64,000 nt of DNA from Lysinibacillus macroides. Its GTDB lineage: Bacteria; Bacillota; Bacilli; Bacillales_A; Planococcaceae. This document shows positions 25,906 to 34,152 of this stretch, piece by piece; the stretch's first letter is position 1; each line of letters opens with the position of its first letter. Made by a program: the position numbers and the translations under genes. The stretch is from NCBI RefSeq assembly GCF_001281525.1, contig NZ_LGCI01000005.1, positions 1,337,410 to 1,401,409 on the forward strand. Reading direction: 5' to 3'. Under the pieces are notes generated by a model. The model was not told the DNA's origin, ran no database searches, and saw only the letters and a program-made list of their open reading frames with translations.

Positions 25906-26280
25906 ATGCCTGATTTATTACTTGTACTTTTTTTATTTAATCTTTCTTTATTTCTTTTGCACGAAATGGACGCAATAAGGCGCTCTGAGTGGCGATTGTT
26001 TATTATACTTAAAGATATGGAAGATGCAAAGGCTTATAAAGTTTTCACATTTATTCACCTCTTTCTTTACGTATTCATACTTTCCTTACTTTTTAGCCAA
26101 TATCAAACGATAACTTTCTGGGTCCTTGATTTATTCTTTATCATTCATGCAATCCTGCATTTGCTTTTTGAACGACATCCTCGTAACGGGTTTAAAAATA
26201 CGTTTTCAAGATCCATTATTTATCCAATGGGCATCCTTGCTGTTATACATATATTATTTTTAACAAATAGTTCGATTTAA
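25906..26280 (+). CDS. Small integral membrane protein (DUF6713-like)
   Basis: 124 residues with four hydrophobic helices. The first is followed by LLHEMDAIRRSEW, and a later one contains DLFFIIHAILHLLFERHP. The HEMDAI-x-x-x-EW pattern is typical of a small membrane-protein family known as DUF6713. Conserved His and Glu residues within or at the ends of helices suggest metal or proton handling, but that is speculation. GTAGGAGG precedes the ATG. A terminator follows. Confidence 0.65.
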   Translation: MPDLLLVLFLFNLSLFLLHEMDAIRRSEWRLFIILKDMEDAKAYKVFTFIHLFLYVFILSLLFSQYQTITFWVLDLFFIIHAILHLLFERHPRNGFKNTFSRSIIYPMGILAVIHILFLTNSSI

Positions 26281-26309
26281 GTCACATCTATTATGATGTG
26301 GCTTTTTAT
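26281..26309 (+). terminator. Rho-independent terminator
   Basis: GTCACATC pairs with GATGTGGC around a short loop, followed by TTTTTATT. Confidence 0.7.
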
Positions 26310-26616
26310 TATGAAAATAGCCTCTAATAACATTTCCTTTTTCTTGTCTCAAATCACATATCAAACCATTGGGCTCATGTTCTGTTTCAACGTGTAGTGT
26401 TGCTGCTCTTTGTTTATTAGCCATCATTGCAATACATCTATAATTAATAGTATGGCGCTGATTCTTTAGTGAATGCACTGAGGTAGTGGAAGCCGTTAAT
26501 AACCGCAATGGTATTAAAAAAATATTATACTTTCGTCTTTTGGTATGTCTAAATGAAATATACGACAAAATTCACTAACTAACTACTCTATGGAATTTAA
26601 AAAGCTCGCCTTATGC
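26310..26616. other. Intergenic stretch
   Basis: A 102-codon minus-strand frame exists here, but it has no ribosome site, basic random-looking composition and runs back into the neighbouring gene. No real feature is recognised. Confidence 0.3.
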
Positions 26617-27015
26617 TCAGGTATCAAAGCTGCCTACTATCATAAAATCAACAATGACTCCACTGACAGGATTTTCTGAACCTAAAACACTAATGCCTAA
26701 TACTGTTACACCACTAATATTTGTAACGTTAGCAGAGACGTATTTTGCAGGAATGTTCTTCTCTCTCATTTGCACTCTCGGTCTTGAATTTATTAATGGA
26801 TTTGTCGAAAAGACGCTGGCTACTGCATAGTCAATTGTTGATAACAGTGTATTGCCAGTAGCTAATGCATTATCTGTAAAATAAAACGTAGCTATGCCAT
26901 TTGCGTCTGATGTAGCTTGTCCATAAATAATGCGCTTTGCTTTTTTAGGATGGGGCTCTCCTGCTTTAAACACATGAAATAATGTTGGTGCTAGTGTAAT
27001 AAATTCAATGCTCAT
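26617..27015 (-). CDS. Small beta-rich structural-type protein
   Basis: 132 residues from the ATG at 27015, which follows AAAAGGGGAATAGCG; a longer frame to 27048 has no site. There is no signal peptide. Blocks: LAPTLFHVFKAGEPHPKKAK, YGQATSDANGIATFYFTDNA, ATGNTLLSTIDYAVASVF, SANVTNISGVTVLGISVLGS and VSGVIVDFMIVG. The alternating hydrophobic strands fit a spore-surface or phage-type structural subunit. I recognise no named family. It shares strand and character with the DUF4183 pair and the BclA-like protein in this window. Confidence 0.5.
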   Translation of the reverse strand: MSIEFITLAPTLFHVFKAGEPHPKKAKRIIYGQATSDANGIATFYFTDNALATGNTLLSTIDYAVASVFSTNPLINSRPRVQMREKNIPAKYVSANVTNISGVTVLGISVLGSENPVSGVIVDFMIVGSFDT

Positions 27016-27048
27016 CGCTATTCCCCTTTTTTCTATTTTGGTATCCAA

Positions 27049-27654
27049 TAAATTATAAAAATATATGATTCGTTAATATTTTATGAACAATCTACTTTTT
27101 TATGACCTTGTTGAATCTTTTAAATAAAACTTCCCTGAGCAATTGCTCCTAACCCGAGGTAATGCTCTTTCTTAGCGTGTTGGTGCTGGACTTTCCGATT
27201 GTGTTAGTAAGTATGAATGATTATAATTTTTTGTTTTTAAAGTAGACTGGAATGCTTGTCCCCATTATCCTAACACTGGTGTCCTTTTATATTGTAGTAT
27301 GACGGCTAGAATGCTAAGAAGATATGAGGTACTAACGCTAACCTTGCTAGTAGCTATGAGTTTATTATTCACTCAGGCTATAACAGATTTTTCAATTGAT
27401 GCTATAGACGTGCCAATAGGAAAAGGAATGTTAATCATTGCACATCGCCATGCCACACTAGGAGAGACTAGACATTTTTATCGCAAAATGAGTGTTTCAG
27501 ACGGTATTAAAAAGGTAAATCCATTATCACCCGTGAAAGAAATGTTGTTCCTGACGATTTAGACGTATTAGGTGTTTAAGCTGCTGAATGGAATGAAGGG
27601 GAGGGGTTTTCAGTCAAGCTATGTAGAAACAATCGTGGATTTTCATTAGCAAGC
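27049..27654. other. Intergenic stretch of about 600 bases
   Basis: An 87-codon plus-strand frame (27299-27562) has one hydrophobic segment but no ribosome site, and its C-terminus looks random; I do not call it a gene. A possible promoter for the minus-strand gene lies in the first 100 bases. No RNA gene or repeat is seen. Confidence 0.3.
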
Positions 27655-27692
27655 AAAAGGCAGAAACGTTACTTCCATTTCTGCCTTTTCTA
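27655..27692. terminator. Bidirectional terminator
   Basis: AAAAGGCAGAAA and TTTCTGCCTTTT form a perfect 12-base stem around an 11-base loop. On the minus strand it ends the FusB-type gene. Confidence 0.8.
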
Positions 27693-27696
27693 TTTA

Positions 27697-28350
27697 TTAT
27701 TTTTGGGTAATTCGCTCGAAAAATGCTAGGGTTTTATCCATATCTGTGACATGCTCATTGCATGTTTGGCTATCTGCACAAATGTAATTGCTGTGGTTGG
27801 TATAAGTTCCTACAGCTTGCCCTTTAACGGAAGTGGTAAAGAGTCCCACATCTGAATGGCGATGACAAACAGCACAAATACCACGAATTATATTGTGGGA
27901 GAATGTGCCTTTAATGGCTTTACACTGCCCATCCTGCTCAAGCACCACGTATTTTCGATGTGTGCCAGGGTCATCCCAGGCTAAATAGCAAATTCGAGAA
28001 AAATCGAGTTCCTCCAGCTTTGGTAGTTTTAGCTTTTTCTCTTTTTTAAATAAGCTTTTTAGTGTGCTGACTGTCAGAGGCTTGAACGGAATAACATAGG
28101 GCTTAATCTTCGTTAAAAATGCCTCGCCTTGTGTGCGATCTGTTATTGTAAAGAGCTGTTCAATAAGCTTTGTTTCTTCTGTGGATAGGGCTAATTTAGT
28201 TGTAATTTCATGATCCACAAGACCGCGTACAGCTAGAATTACATTTTTATCCTTTGTCGTTGTCAGGGCATGTAGAATTTTATTTAATTGCTGCTCGAGT
28301 AAATGATAGTTAGCCACCGTTAAAAATGGCTGAATTGTTTGTTTGTCCAT
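27697..28350 (-). CDS. FusB/FusC-family EF-G-binding protein
   Basis: 217 residues from the ATG at 28350, which has CAGGAGAG upstream. The N-terminal helical bundle is followed by a C-terminal treble-clef zinc domain with Cys159-x2-Cys162 (GICAVCHRHS) and Cys191-x5-Cys197. The linker LSKICYLAWDDPG-type block (here FSRICYLAWDDPGTHRKYVV) is conserved in the family. FusB-type proteins bind elongation factor G and free it from ribosomes stalled by fusidic acid. Environmental homologues are frequent in Bacillales and may or may not confer resistance. The leader region encodes a short peptide and pairs with the ribosome site, suggesting induction by ribosome stalling. Confidence 0.85.
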   Translation of the reverse strand: MDKQTIQPFLTVANYHLLEQQLNKILHALTTTKDKNVILAVRGLVDHEITTKLALSTEETKLIEQLFTITDRTQGEAFLTKIKPYVIPFKPLTVSTLKSLFKKEKKLKLPKLEELDFSRICYLAWDDPGTHRKYVVLEQDGQCKAIKGTFSHNIIRGICAVCHRHSDVGLFTTSVKGQAVGTYTNHSNYICADSQTCNEHVTDMDKTLAFFERITQK

Positions 28351-28471
28351 TTGAAATCTCTCCTGTAGTATAGGCTTTTCATGCATATGGCCTAAAGAGA
28401 TCATTCAATCACTATTAGTTGTGTAACTTACACAAGACCTCTTTGACCGAAAGAGGGAGTTCTAGTGTAAG
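28351..28471 (-). promoter_or_regulatory. Probable translation attenuator of the FusB-type gene
   Basis: In transcript order: CTTACAC (28471-28465) pairs with GTGTAAG (28433-28427), with an inner CCTCTTT/AAAGAGG stem. GTGTAA can instead pair with TTACAC (28426-28421). Further on, ATCTCT and AGAGAT, with an inner TAGGC/GCCTA stem, enclose the Shine-Dalgarno CAGGAG of the main gene. The leader ORF overlaps the first stem. This mutually exclusive layout is what a ribosome-stalling attenuator needs. Structures were read by eye, not computed. Confidence 0.6.
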
Positions 28472-28493
28472 CATTTCTAAAAAATGCGTTCAA
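28428..28493 (-). CDS. Leader peptide of the FusB-type gene
   Basis: 21 codons starting with TTG, with a perfect AAGGAGG 7 bases upstream. The peptide reads MNAFFRNAYTRTP followed by SFGQRGLV. Its codons cover the first hairpin of the leader, and its stop lies inside the arm shared by the two alternative stems. A stalled ribosome here would open the first stem and could free the downstream ribosome site. It is too short to be a usual protein gene; the call rests on the ribosome site and position. Confidence 0.6.
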   Translation of the reverse strand: MNAFFRNAYTRTPSFGQRGLV

Positions 28494-28681
28494 ATTGATT
28501 CCTCCTTAAAAGAAAACTACTATTATCATAGCACTTTTTGACAACCTGAGAAAGACCTTATGCTGTTTGAGGGGAGATAGCTATGAGCAAACTGTTCCAT
28601 CTTCAATTGCGATTATGTTGAAATTAGTGGATAAGGTACTCCAAAATGATCTAAAAAATATAAATGTATGAAGGGGGCTTT

Positions 28682-28730
28682 TAATATATCGTTATATGCG
28701 ATATAATCGTGTATAACGATATATTAAAGG
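28682..28730 (+). promoter_or_regulatory. MarR operator and promoter
   Basis: TTTAATATATCGTTATA (28682-28698) is followed after 15 bases by its perfect inverse (28714-28730). TATAAT at 28704-28709 lies in the spacer, with TTTTAA 17 bases upstream as a possible -35. A dimer bound to both arms would cover the promoter, so the marR gene is probably self-repressed. Confidence 0.75.
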
Positions 28731-28740
28731 AGTCCAAGAG

Positions 28741-29139
28741 ATGATTAAAGCTATAAATGACTATTTTACAACAATCTACTATCATCTACATTCAACACAT
28801 GAAGATGTGATTTCCCACCAAAGCGTACGTATTTTACAAATGATTCAAAAGGAAGAGGAGGTAACAGTGCGCGATATTGCGGAGTTCCTCTATATTTCGC
28901 ATAATACAGCATCTGAGCATGTTAAAAAGCTAGAGCGACATGGCTGGGTGCAGAAGGAGCGTGCTGCTGAGGACCAGCGCAAGGTACTTCTTCATTTAAC
29001 ACAAGAGGGGCTAGAGGTGCTAAAGAAGAATGCAGAATTGGATGATGCGAAGCTACAGGATGCATTGAATCGCTTAACAGAGCAGGAGCAACAGGCCATC
29101 CTACAGGCATTTCGACGTTTAAGTGAGGTGGCAAAGTAA
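28741..29139 (+). CDS. MarR family transcriptional regulator
   Basis: 132 residues. Winged-helix features: VRDIAEFLYISHNTASEHVK (helix-turn-helix) and LERHGWVQKERAAEDQRKVL with the DxR wing motif. N- and C-terminal helices for dimerisation flank it. AAAGGAG lies 9 bases before the ATG. The stop overlaps the next start by one base (TAATG), so the two genes are translationally coupled. The large palindrome directly upstream is the likely operator. The regulated function would be the membrane protein encoded next. Confidence 0.9.
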   Translation: MIKAINDYFTTIYYHLHSTHEDVISHQSVRILQMIQKEEEVTVRDIAEFLYISHNTASEHVKKLERHGWVQKERAAEDQRKVLLHLTQEGLEVLKKNAELDDAKLQDALNRLTEQEQQAILQAFRRLSEVAK

Positions 29140-29486
29140 TGTATACATTTGTTAAAATTTTAAGCTCCGCAGCGATTATTGGTATTGTGACAGAGATAGC
29201 GCGTAGATTTCCAACCTATGGGGGCATTATTGCAGCCTTGCCCTTGGTAAGTATTTTAAGTATTATTTGGCTAACGGTGCAAAGTGAACCGAGCGAGCAT
29301 ATTCAGCGTTTTACAGTAGGGGTTATGGTGGGCTTACCAGCAACGATGTGTATGCTGTTTGTTATTTATGTCGCCATGAAATCCTCGCTGCATCTTGTTT
29401 TCGCCATTGGTTTAGGGATACTTTCTTGGGCAGTATTTTTAGGTATCCAAAAGGCCATTGCAAATGTTTTCCATCTTTCTATGTAA
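29139..29486 (+). CDS. DUF3147 family membrane protein
   Basis: 115 residues with four hydrophobic helices. The N-terminal TEIARRFPTYGGIIAALPLVSI is the hallmark of DUF3147, a family of small membrane proteins of unknown function. Co-transcribed with the MarR gene through a one-base overlap; the regulator probably controls its level in response to a small molecule. Transport or membrane-defence roles are possible but not shown. Confidence 0.8.
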   Translation: MYTFVKILSSAAIIGIVTEIARRFPTYGGIIAALPLVSILSIIWLTVQSEPSEHIQRFTVGVMVGLPATMCMLFVIYVAMKSSLHLVFAIGLGILSWAVFLGIQKAIANVFHLSM

Positions 29487-29497
29487 GGAGCTTAGCT

Positions 29498-29981
29498 ATG
29501 ACACTACTGCCAATTCAACAATTATCCCAGCAAGAGGTGCTTTAGTTTTTTATGACACAGTGGGGAAGTACAGAAATGGTGATAGCCAGTGGCATTTATG
29601 ACTGCAGCCACTAGAGGGCTCTGCCTGTATTAATCACAACAGACGATAATAGGGCTCGTTACGTATACCATAAACGAAACTAGCTGTGAAATCATTTCAC
29701 TCGATAGTATAGAGGAGGGCAAGGGCATCGGTTCTGCCCTTGTACAGGCTGTCGAGCAGCAGGTAGATCAACAGGGCTGTACAAGTATAGCGCTGATTAC
29801 AACCAATGATAATTTACAGGCTTTAAAATTTTATCAAAAGCGTGGGTATTATCTCGTAGAAGTTTTGCAAAATGCGGTTGAACAGGCAAGAGCGTATAAG
29901 CCCTCCATTCCATTGATTGGCTATGATGGTATCCCCATACATGATGAAATACGTTTACAAAAACAGCTTGACTTGCCATAA
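29498..29981 (+). pseudogene. GNAT acetyltransferase pseudogene
   Basis: The ATG has TAAGGAG upstream, but the frame stops after 15 codons (MTLLPIQQLSQQEVL). It resumes as FFMTQWGSTEMVIASGIYDC, then shifts frame; the acetyl-CoA-binding motif is seen as EEGKGIGSALVQAVEQQ-like sequence and TNDNLQALKFYQKRGYYLVE, and the tail ends IPIHDEIRLQKQLDLP. This is a complete but broken GNAT N-acetyltransferase, with at least two stops and a frameshift. It follows the DUF3147 gene in the same direction. Confidence 0.8.
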
Positions 29982-29999
29982 GTCAGGTTGTTTTTTTGT
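29961..29999 (+). terminator. Rho-independent terminator
   Basis: AACAGCTTGACTT pairs, with two G-U pairs, to AAGTCAGGTTGTT and is followed by TTTTTG. It overlaps the last codons of the GNAT pseudogene. Confidence 0.7.
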
Positions 30000-30023
30000 T
30001 ATACTGGAACAGAGGAGGTTCGC

Positions 30024-30485
30024 ATGAAAAAAATACTATTTGCCTTATTATTAAGTGTGCTCGTAGTCGGAGCTATATTTATTGTTTATTTAAAAAGTAA
30101 TCCACCGCTTGTTATGCAAAGCTATATGAAAATGCAGGACAATACAGCCGTCACATTGATTACGCTGGATAATCAAGGCTTGCGTGAGATTAAGCTAAAA
30201 CAGTTGCTTGTTAATGATAAGCTTCCTGAGCATGTGGGGCTTGTGATTAGTAAGTCTGAGCCTTTTGAGGTAGACACTAAGCTAGAGGAAAGTAGCGAGA
30301 TGTCCTTGCATAAATTAACACAGGTGGCGATGCTACCGCGACAATACATAGACCCACAAGCTATTGGCAAGCCGCAGCATTATGCGCTCCAAGTTACAGC
30401 ACCTGATATAAAGAAAATCACCATTCAATATGAATATTTAAAATTACCATTTACATTAACAGCTGAGCTACAGTCGGAGCAATAA
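30024..30485 (+). CDS. Membrane-anchored hypothetical protein
   Basis: 153 residues from the ATG at 30024, which follows AGAGGAGGTTCGC; a longer frame begins at 29988 inside the terminator. One N-terminal membrane helix (ILFALLLSVLVVGAIFIVYL) anchors a soluble extracytoplasmic domain made largely of beta strands (TAVTLITLDNQGLREIKLKQ, ITIQYEYLKLPFTLTAELQ). No family is recognised. It may be co-transcribed with the two genes that follow. Confidence 0.7.
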   Translation: MKKILFALLLSVLVVGAIFIVYLKSNPPLVMQSYMKMQDNTAVTLITLDNQGLREIKLKQLLVNDKLPEHVGLVISKSEPFEVDTKLEESSEMSLHKLTQVAMLPRQYIDPQAIGKPQHYALQVTAPDIKKITIQYEYLKLPFTLTAELQSEQ

Positions 30486-30602
30486 GTAGAAGAAAAATGT
30501 CTCTCCTACATCCTAATCAGTGAATTTAGGCCGTTTATGGAACCAAATAGGGGAAATAACGTATAACAAGAGAAAAGGCTTATAGGATGGAGGAGAATAG
30601 AC

Positions 30603-31151
30603 ATGAACGAATATTTAGCAACGAACAAGCTACATGCAATTGATGAGCAAATTTGTGTACATTTACAGCAACGTAAAGAGCTAGTCAGTCATAAACCACG
30701 CTTTCCTTCCGATGAAACCATCAGGGAATGGACGCAACAATATGGTTTTGAGGAAACATTTTTAGCCAGGATTTTTAGCTGGCTAAGATCAGAAAAATAT
30801 TATCAACCACATGTAGAACCAACAGACTTTCACCGCTATTTCCCTGTTTTACAGTCAGTGGACATAAATAAAAGGCTTTATACCGTTTCCGTTATTCGCC
30901 AATATCACCATGCGAGTGTTGGGCAGTTATTGGTCGATGGGGATGCCCTGCAAGAGCCTGTGCAGGATATTCGCGAAAAATTAAAGCGTCACCATTTTGG
31001 ATCATTTATCAGTGACCATTATGAATGTCATACATTTATTGTGACACCACCATTGCCAGATCATATAGAAGGGCTTGACTTTATTTTTACTGAATATAAA
31101 GATGTCTTTGAAGAACCATCAACAGGCTTCGAAGTAACCATTCAAGGATAG
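30603..31151 (+). CDS. Hypothetical protein, 182 residues
   Basis: ATGGAGGAG lies shortly before the ATG. The N-terminal 70 residues are helical (HAIDEQICVHLQQRKELVSH, FEETFLARIFSWLRSEKYY) and the C-terminal half is beta-rich (RLYTVSVIRQYHHASVGQLL, HTFIVTPPLPDHIEGLDFIF). No signal peptide or membrane segment. I do not recognise the family. It sits 13 bases before a lipoprotein gene and is probably in one operon with it. Confidence 0.65.
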   Translation: MNEYLATNKLHAIDEQICVHLQQRKELVSHKPRFPSDETIREWTQQYGFEETFLARIFSWLRSEKYYQPHVEPTDFHRYFPVLQSVDINKRLYTVSVIRQYHHASVGQLLVDGDALQEPVQDIREKLKRHHFGSFISDHYECHTFIVTPPLPDHIEGLDFIFTEYKDVFEEPSTGFEVTIQG

Positions 31152-31164
31152 GAGGGAATATCCA

Positions 31165-31521
31165 ATGAAAAAATGGATTTTTCCAATACTGATGTTGATG
31201 TTGCTAGCAGCCTGTCAAAGCCCTAAGCAAGAGGTGCATTATATTGCCAAAAGTGAGCATTGGAAAGCGGTGTATCATAGCAATGCCAAGGAGGGCTTAC
31301 GCTTATTTTATCTGGGCGATGACGATGATTTGGGGCCTTTACAAATTACGCTGGAAGGGACAAAGGAATCTCTAACGTTGGATGATGCACAGTTAAACAA
31401 AGATGGGTATTATTCTTTCACGAAAAAAGAAAGTGAGAAAATATTTAAACGAGATACGAAGCCAGAGATTCATATGCACTGGCAATCCAAGAATGAGACT
31501 TTAGAAGTAAAAAATCATTAG
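31165..31521 (+). CDS. Small lipoprotein
   Basis: 118 residues with a clear lipobox: MKKWIFPILMLMLLAAC, Cys17. The mature part has a beta-rich pattern (SEHWKAVYHSNAKEGLRLFY, PLQITLEGTKESLTLDDAQL, PEIHMHWQSKNETLEV). AGGAGGG lies just before the ATG. Probably the last intact gene of the 30-31.5 kb group. Function unknown. Confidence 0.75.
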   Translation: MKKWIFPILMLMLLAACQSPKQEVHYIAKSEHWKAVYHSNAKEGLRLFYLGDDDDLGPLQITLEGTKESLTLDDAQLNKDGYYSFTKKESEKIFKRDTKPEIHMHWQSKNETLEVKNH

Positions 31522-31561
31522 GAGATCGTAAAAATAGGCGAATTGAGTAGCGTGGGGATAG

Positions 31562-31744
31562 AGTGGTCATGAATGGTTTAGAAATCAGTGGAACGATTCA
31601 AAAAACAAAAAATGCTCGATTTATCAAAGTTCTATCATCGATGATGACAGGTTTGATAGTTATTTTTGTGCGATGTGGAATGAATGGCAAGAGGCGGCAT
31701 GTGATGACCCGCATTGTCACTACTGTGTACAACGCCATTGGTAA
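31562..31744 (+). pseudogene. Cys-rich gene fragment
   Basis: A frame without a start codon reads SGHEWFRNQWNDSKNKKCSI, then FDSYFCAMWNEWQEAACDDP and HCHYCVQRHW to a TAA at 31742-31744. The C-x4-H-C-x2-C end looks like a zinc-binding tail. A TAG lies directly upstream. The 68-codon ATG frame that overlaps it (31563-31769) is in another frame and looks random. It is probably a truncated gene. Confidence 0.35.
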
Positions 31745-31765
31745 ATTTTTTTCTTTTTTTAGTGT

Positions 31766-31794
31766 TTGACAAAGAATTCACTATTCGTTATAGT
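31766..31794 (+). promoter_or_regulatory. Sigma-A promoter of thrS
   Basis: A consensus TTGACA at 31766-31771, a 17-base spacer and TATAGT at 31789-31794. Transcription should start near 31801, at the 5' end of the T-box leader. Confidence 0.85.
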
Positions 31795-31800
31795 AATTAA

Positions 31801-32067
31801 CAATTTCATACAAAATGAAATGGGCAATGATAAGGACAAGAGATGCGATTAACCATTTTTAGAGAGGGAGGCCTTGGCTGCAAGCTTCCTAATGTCGTGA
31901 TCCCATCTTACTACCTTGGAGCCGTGCTTGGAAACTTGCACCGTTTTTTTGCGACGTTACAGCAAAATCAATGAGCCACTAGCTTATAAACTAGTGGGAA
32001 TTTGGGTGGAACCACGGGTAATCAACACATGCTCGTCCCTTCTTAGGGGCGGATATGTGTTTTTTTT
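31801..32067 (+). promoter_or_regulatory. T-box leader (tRNA-Thr sensing)
   Basis: The T-box sequence GGGTGGAACCACGGG is at 32014-32028, directly followed by a terminator stem (AACACAT/ATGTGT with inner GTCCCT/AGGGGC and a T8 run, 32034-32067). Stem I starts near 31815 with the usual AAGGACAAGAGATG sequence. Uncharged tRNA is known to bind such leaders and favour the antiterminator. The specifier should be a Thr codon; ACT or ACC near 31910-31914 is a candidate, but I could not place the specifier loop with certainty. Confidence 0.9.
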
Positions 32068-32123
32068 ATCTACACAATTATGCCAAGGTGTAATTGATTT
32101 TATTACTAAAAGGAGTAGAGAAC

Positions 32124-34037
32124 ATGTCAAATCAATGTATTCACATTCAATTTCCAGATGGTCAACAACAAGCATTTACAAAAGGTGTGACACTAACCGA
32201 TATTGCACAAGCAATTCGTCCAGAGCTTCGCAAAAAGGCAGTCGCAGGGTGTGTTAACGGAACCATCATTGATTTGACGCGCCCGATTATGGAAGATGCA
32301 CAAATTACATTGTACGATGCAAGCTCAAAGGAAGGCATCGAAGTCATTCGCCATTCTACGGCCCATTTATTAGCTCAGGCGTTTAAACGACTTTATCCAC
32401 ATGCACAATTTGGGGTAGGACCAGTTATTGAAAATGGCTTTTATTATGATATAGATATTGCTGATACACTGACACCGAGTGATTTGCAGCAAATTGAAAA
32501 GAAAATGAAACAAATTGTACAGGAAAATATTCCGATTCATAGACGTGAGGTTTCACGTGAAGCAGCGAAGCAATTATTCGCCCATGATGCATTAAAGCTA
32601 GAGCTGTTAGAGGCCATACCTGCTAATGAGCTAGTTACGATATATGAGCAGGGGGAGTTTTACGATTTATGTCGTGGTCCACATGTCCCGTCAACAGGCA
32701 AGTTACAGCATTTTAAATTAATGCATGTGTCGGGCGCTTACTGGCGAGGTGATAGCAATAATCAAATGCTTCAACGTATTTATGGCGTTGCCTTTGCGAC
32801 AAAGGAAGAACTTCACAATCATTTTGTCTTTTTGGAGGAAGCAGAAAAGCGGAATCATCGCAAGCTGGGAAAAGAGCTGTCGTTATTTATGTTTTCAGAG
32901 GAAGCACCTGGCATGCCCTTCTATTTAGCAAACGGTCAAATTTTGCGTAATGAACTGGAATCTTATTTGCGCCATTTACAAGCAAAATATGACTATAGGG
33001 AAGTACGAACACCATTGATGATGAACCAACGCTTATGGGAGCAGTCAGGTCACTGGGATCATTATAAGGACAATATGTATTTCACACAGGTGGATGACCA
33101 AAGCTTTGCCTTAAAGCCGATGAACTGTCCTGGGCATATGCTGATTTTCAAAAATGTGTTACATTCCTATCGGGATTTACCAATACGTATGGCAGAATTT
33201 GGGCAAGTACACCGACACGAATTTAGTGGCGCCTTGAATGGTCTATTACGTGTACGAACTTTTTGTCAGGATGATGCTCATATTTTTGCAACACCAAAGC
33301 AAATTGAGGATGAAATTGCGCTGGCCTTAAAGATTATAGATGAAGTGTACAGCGTCTTTGGATTTGCGTATACGATTGAATTATCGACACGACCAGATGA
33401 TTATATGGGTGATTTGGCACTGTGGGATCAAGCAGAAGCAGCACTTGAAAATGTCCTAAACAATTTAGGTATTGCCTATACAATTAATGCAGGGGACGGA
33501 GCTTTCTATGGACCGAAAATTGACATCCATATTAAAGATGCAATTCAGCGCAGTCATCAATGTGCAACGGTTCAGCTTGATTTCCAGCTACCAGAGAAAT
33601 TTGATTTAACGTATATTAATGAGCACAATGAAAGGGTGAGACCTGTTGTCATCCATCGTGCAGTGTTTGGCTCAATTGATCGCTTCTTGGGTATTTTAAT
33701 CGAGCATTTTGGCGGAGCATTCCCAACTTGGCTAGCACCACAGCAAGTGCAAGTTATTGGGGTAGCAGAGGCACATCAAGGCTATGCCAAGCAAGTAGTA
33801 GAAGCCTTACAGCAGGCACAAATCCGTGTGCAATTAGATGGCCGCCCCGAGAAGCTAGGGAAGAAAATTCGAGAGGCACAGTTACAGAAAATACCATATA
33901 TTATTGTGATTGGTGATCGAGAGGTTGCTAATCAAAGTGTAAGTGTACGTAAACATGGGCAGCAGGCCTCTATTGAAAAATCACTGATGCAATTGCTAGA
34001 GGGCATAACAGCAGAAGTGCAGCAAAAAAGTCTATAA
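32124..34037 (+). CDS. thrS: Threonyl-tRNA synthetase
   Basis: 637 residues from the ATG at 32124, which follows AAAAGGAGTAGAGAAC. Order of domains: TGS domain (residues 1-62), the editing/SAD domain with HSTAHLLAQAFKRLYP and YDLCRGPHVPSTGKLQHFKL, the class II catalytic core with motif 1, motif 2 (FGQVHRHEFSGALNGLLRVR) and motif 3, and the anticodon-binding domain. The zinc ligands of the catalytic core include the Cys of MNCPGHMLIF. It attaches threonine to tRNA-Thr in the cytosol. The T-box leader upstream raises expression when charged tRNA-Thr is scarce. A terminator follows. B. subtilis has two copies (thrS, thrZ); I cannot tell which this resembles more. Confidence 0.95.
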   Translation: MSNQCIHIQFPDGQQQAFTKGVTLTDIAQAIRPELRKKAVAGCVNGTIIDLTRPIMEDAQITLYDASSKEGIEVIRHSTAHLLAQAFKRLYPHAQFGVGPVIENGFYYDIDIADTLTPSDLQQIEKKMKQIVQENIPIHRREVSREAAKQLFAHDALKLELLEAIPANELVTIYEQGEFYDLCRGPHVPSTGKLQHFKLMHVSGAYWRGDSNNQMLQRIYGVAFATKEELHNHFVFLEEAEKRNHRKLGKELSLFMFSEEAPGMPFYLANGQILRNELESYLRHLQAKYDYREVRTPLMMNQRLWEQSGHWDHYKDNMYFTQVDDQSFALKPMNCPGHMLIFKNVLHSYRDLPIRMAEFGQVHRHEFSGALNGLLRVRTFCQDDAHIFATPKQIEDEIALALKIIDEVYSVFGFAYTIELSTRPDDYMGDLALWDQAEAALENVLNNLGIAYTINAGDGAFYGPKIDIHIKDAIQRSHQCATVQLDFQLPEKFDLTYINEHNERVRPVVIHRAVFGSIDRFLGILIEHFGGAFPTWLAPQQVQVIGVAEAHQGYAKQVVEALQQAQIRVQLDGRPEKLGKKIREAQLQKIPYIIVIGDREVANQSVSVRKHGQQASIEKSLMQLLEGITAEVQQKSL

Positions 34038-34041
34038 AAGA

Positions 34042-34084
34042 AAGCTTGCTTTGAATCATAAATATTCAAGGCAAGCTTGTCATT
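34042..34084 (+). terminator. Rho-independent terminator
   Basis: AAGCTTGC with TTGAAT pairs to ATTCAA with GCAAGCTT in one long stem, followed by GTCATTTT. It ends thrS. Confidence 0.8.
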
Positions 34085-34152
34085 TTATAAAAAATAGGGC
34101 TCCTAAAATGGGTGTATTGTGCACATATAGTAGAAGCGCTAACATCAGTCGA

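Noticed and set aside
26260-26568. 102-codon minus-strand ORF
   Set aside because: It runs through the terminator of the neighbouring gene, has no ribosome site and a basic random composition.
27299-27562. 87-codon ORF with a hydrophobic segment
   Set aside because: No ribosome site, random-looking C-terminus and no terminator or partner. Not convincing as a gene.
31563-31769. 68-codon ORF starting with ATG before thrS
   Set aside because: Random-looking and in another frame than the Cys-rich fragment; it also runs to the thrS promoter.
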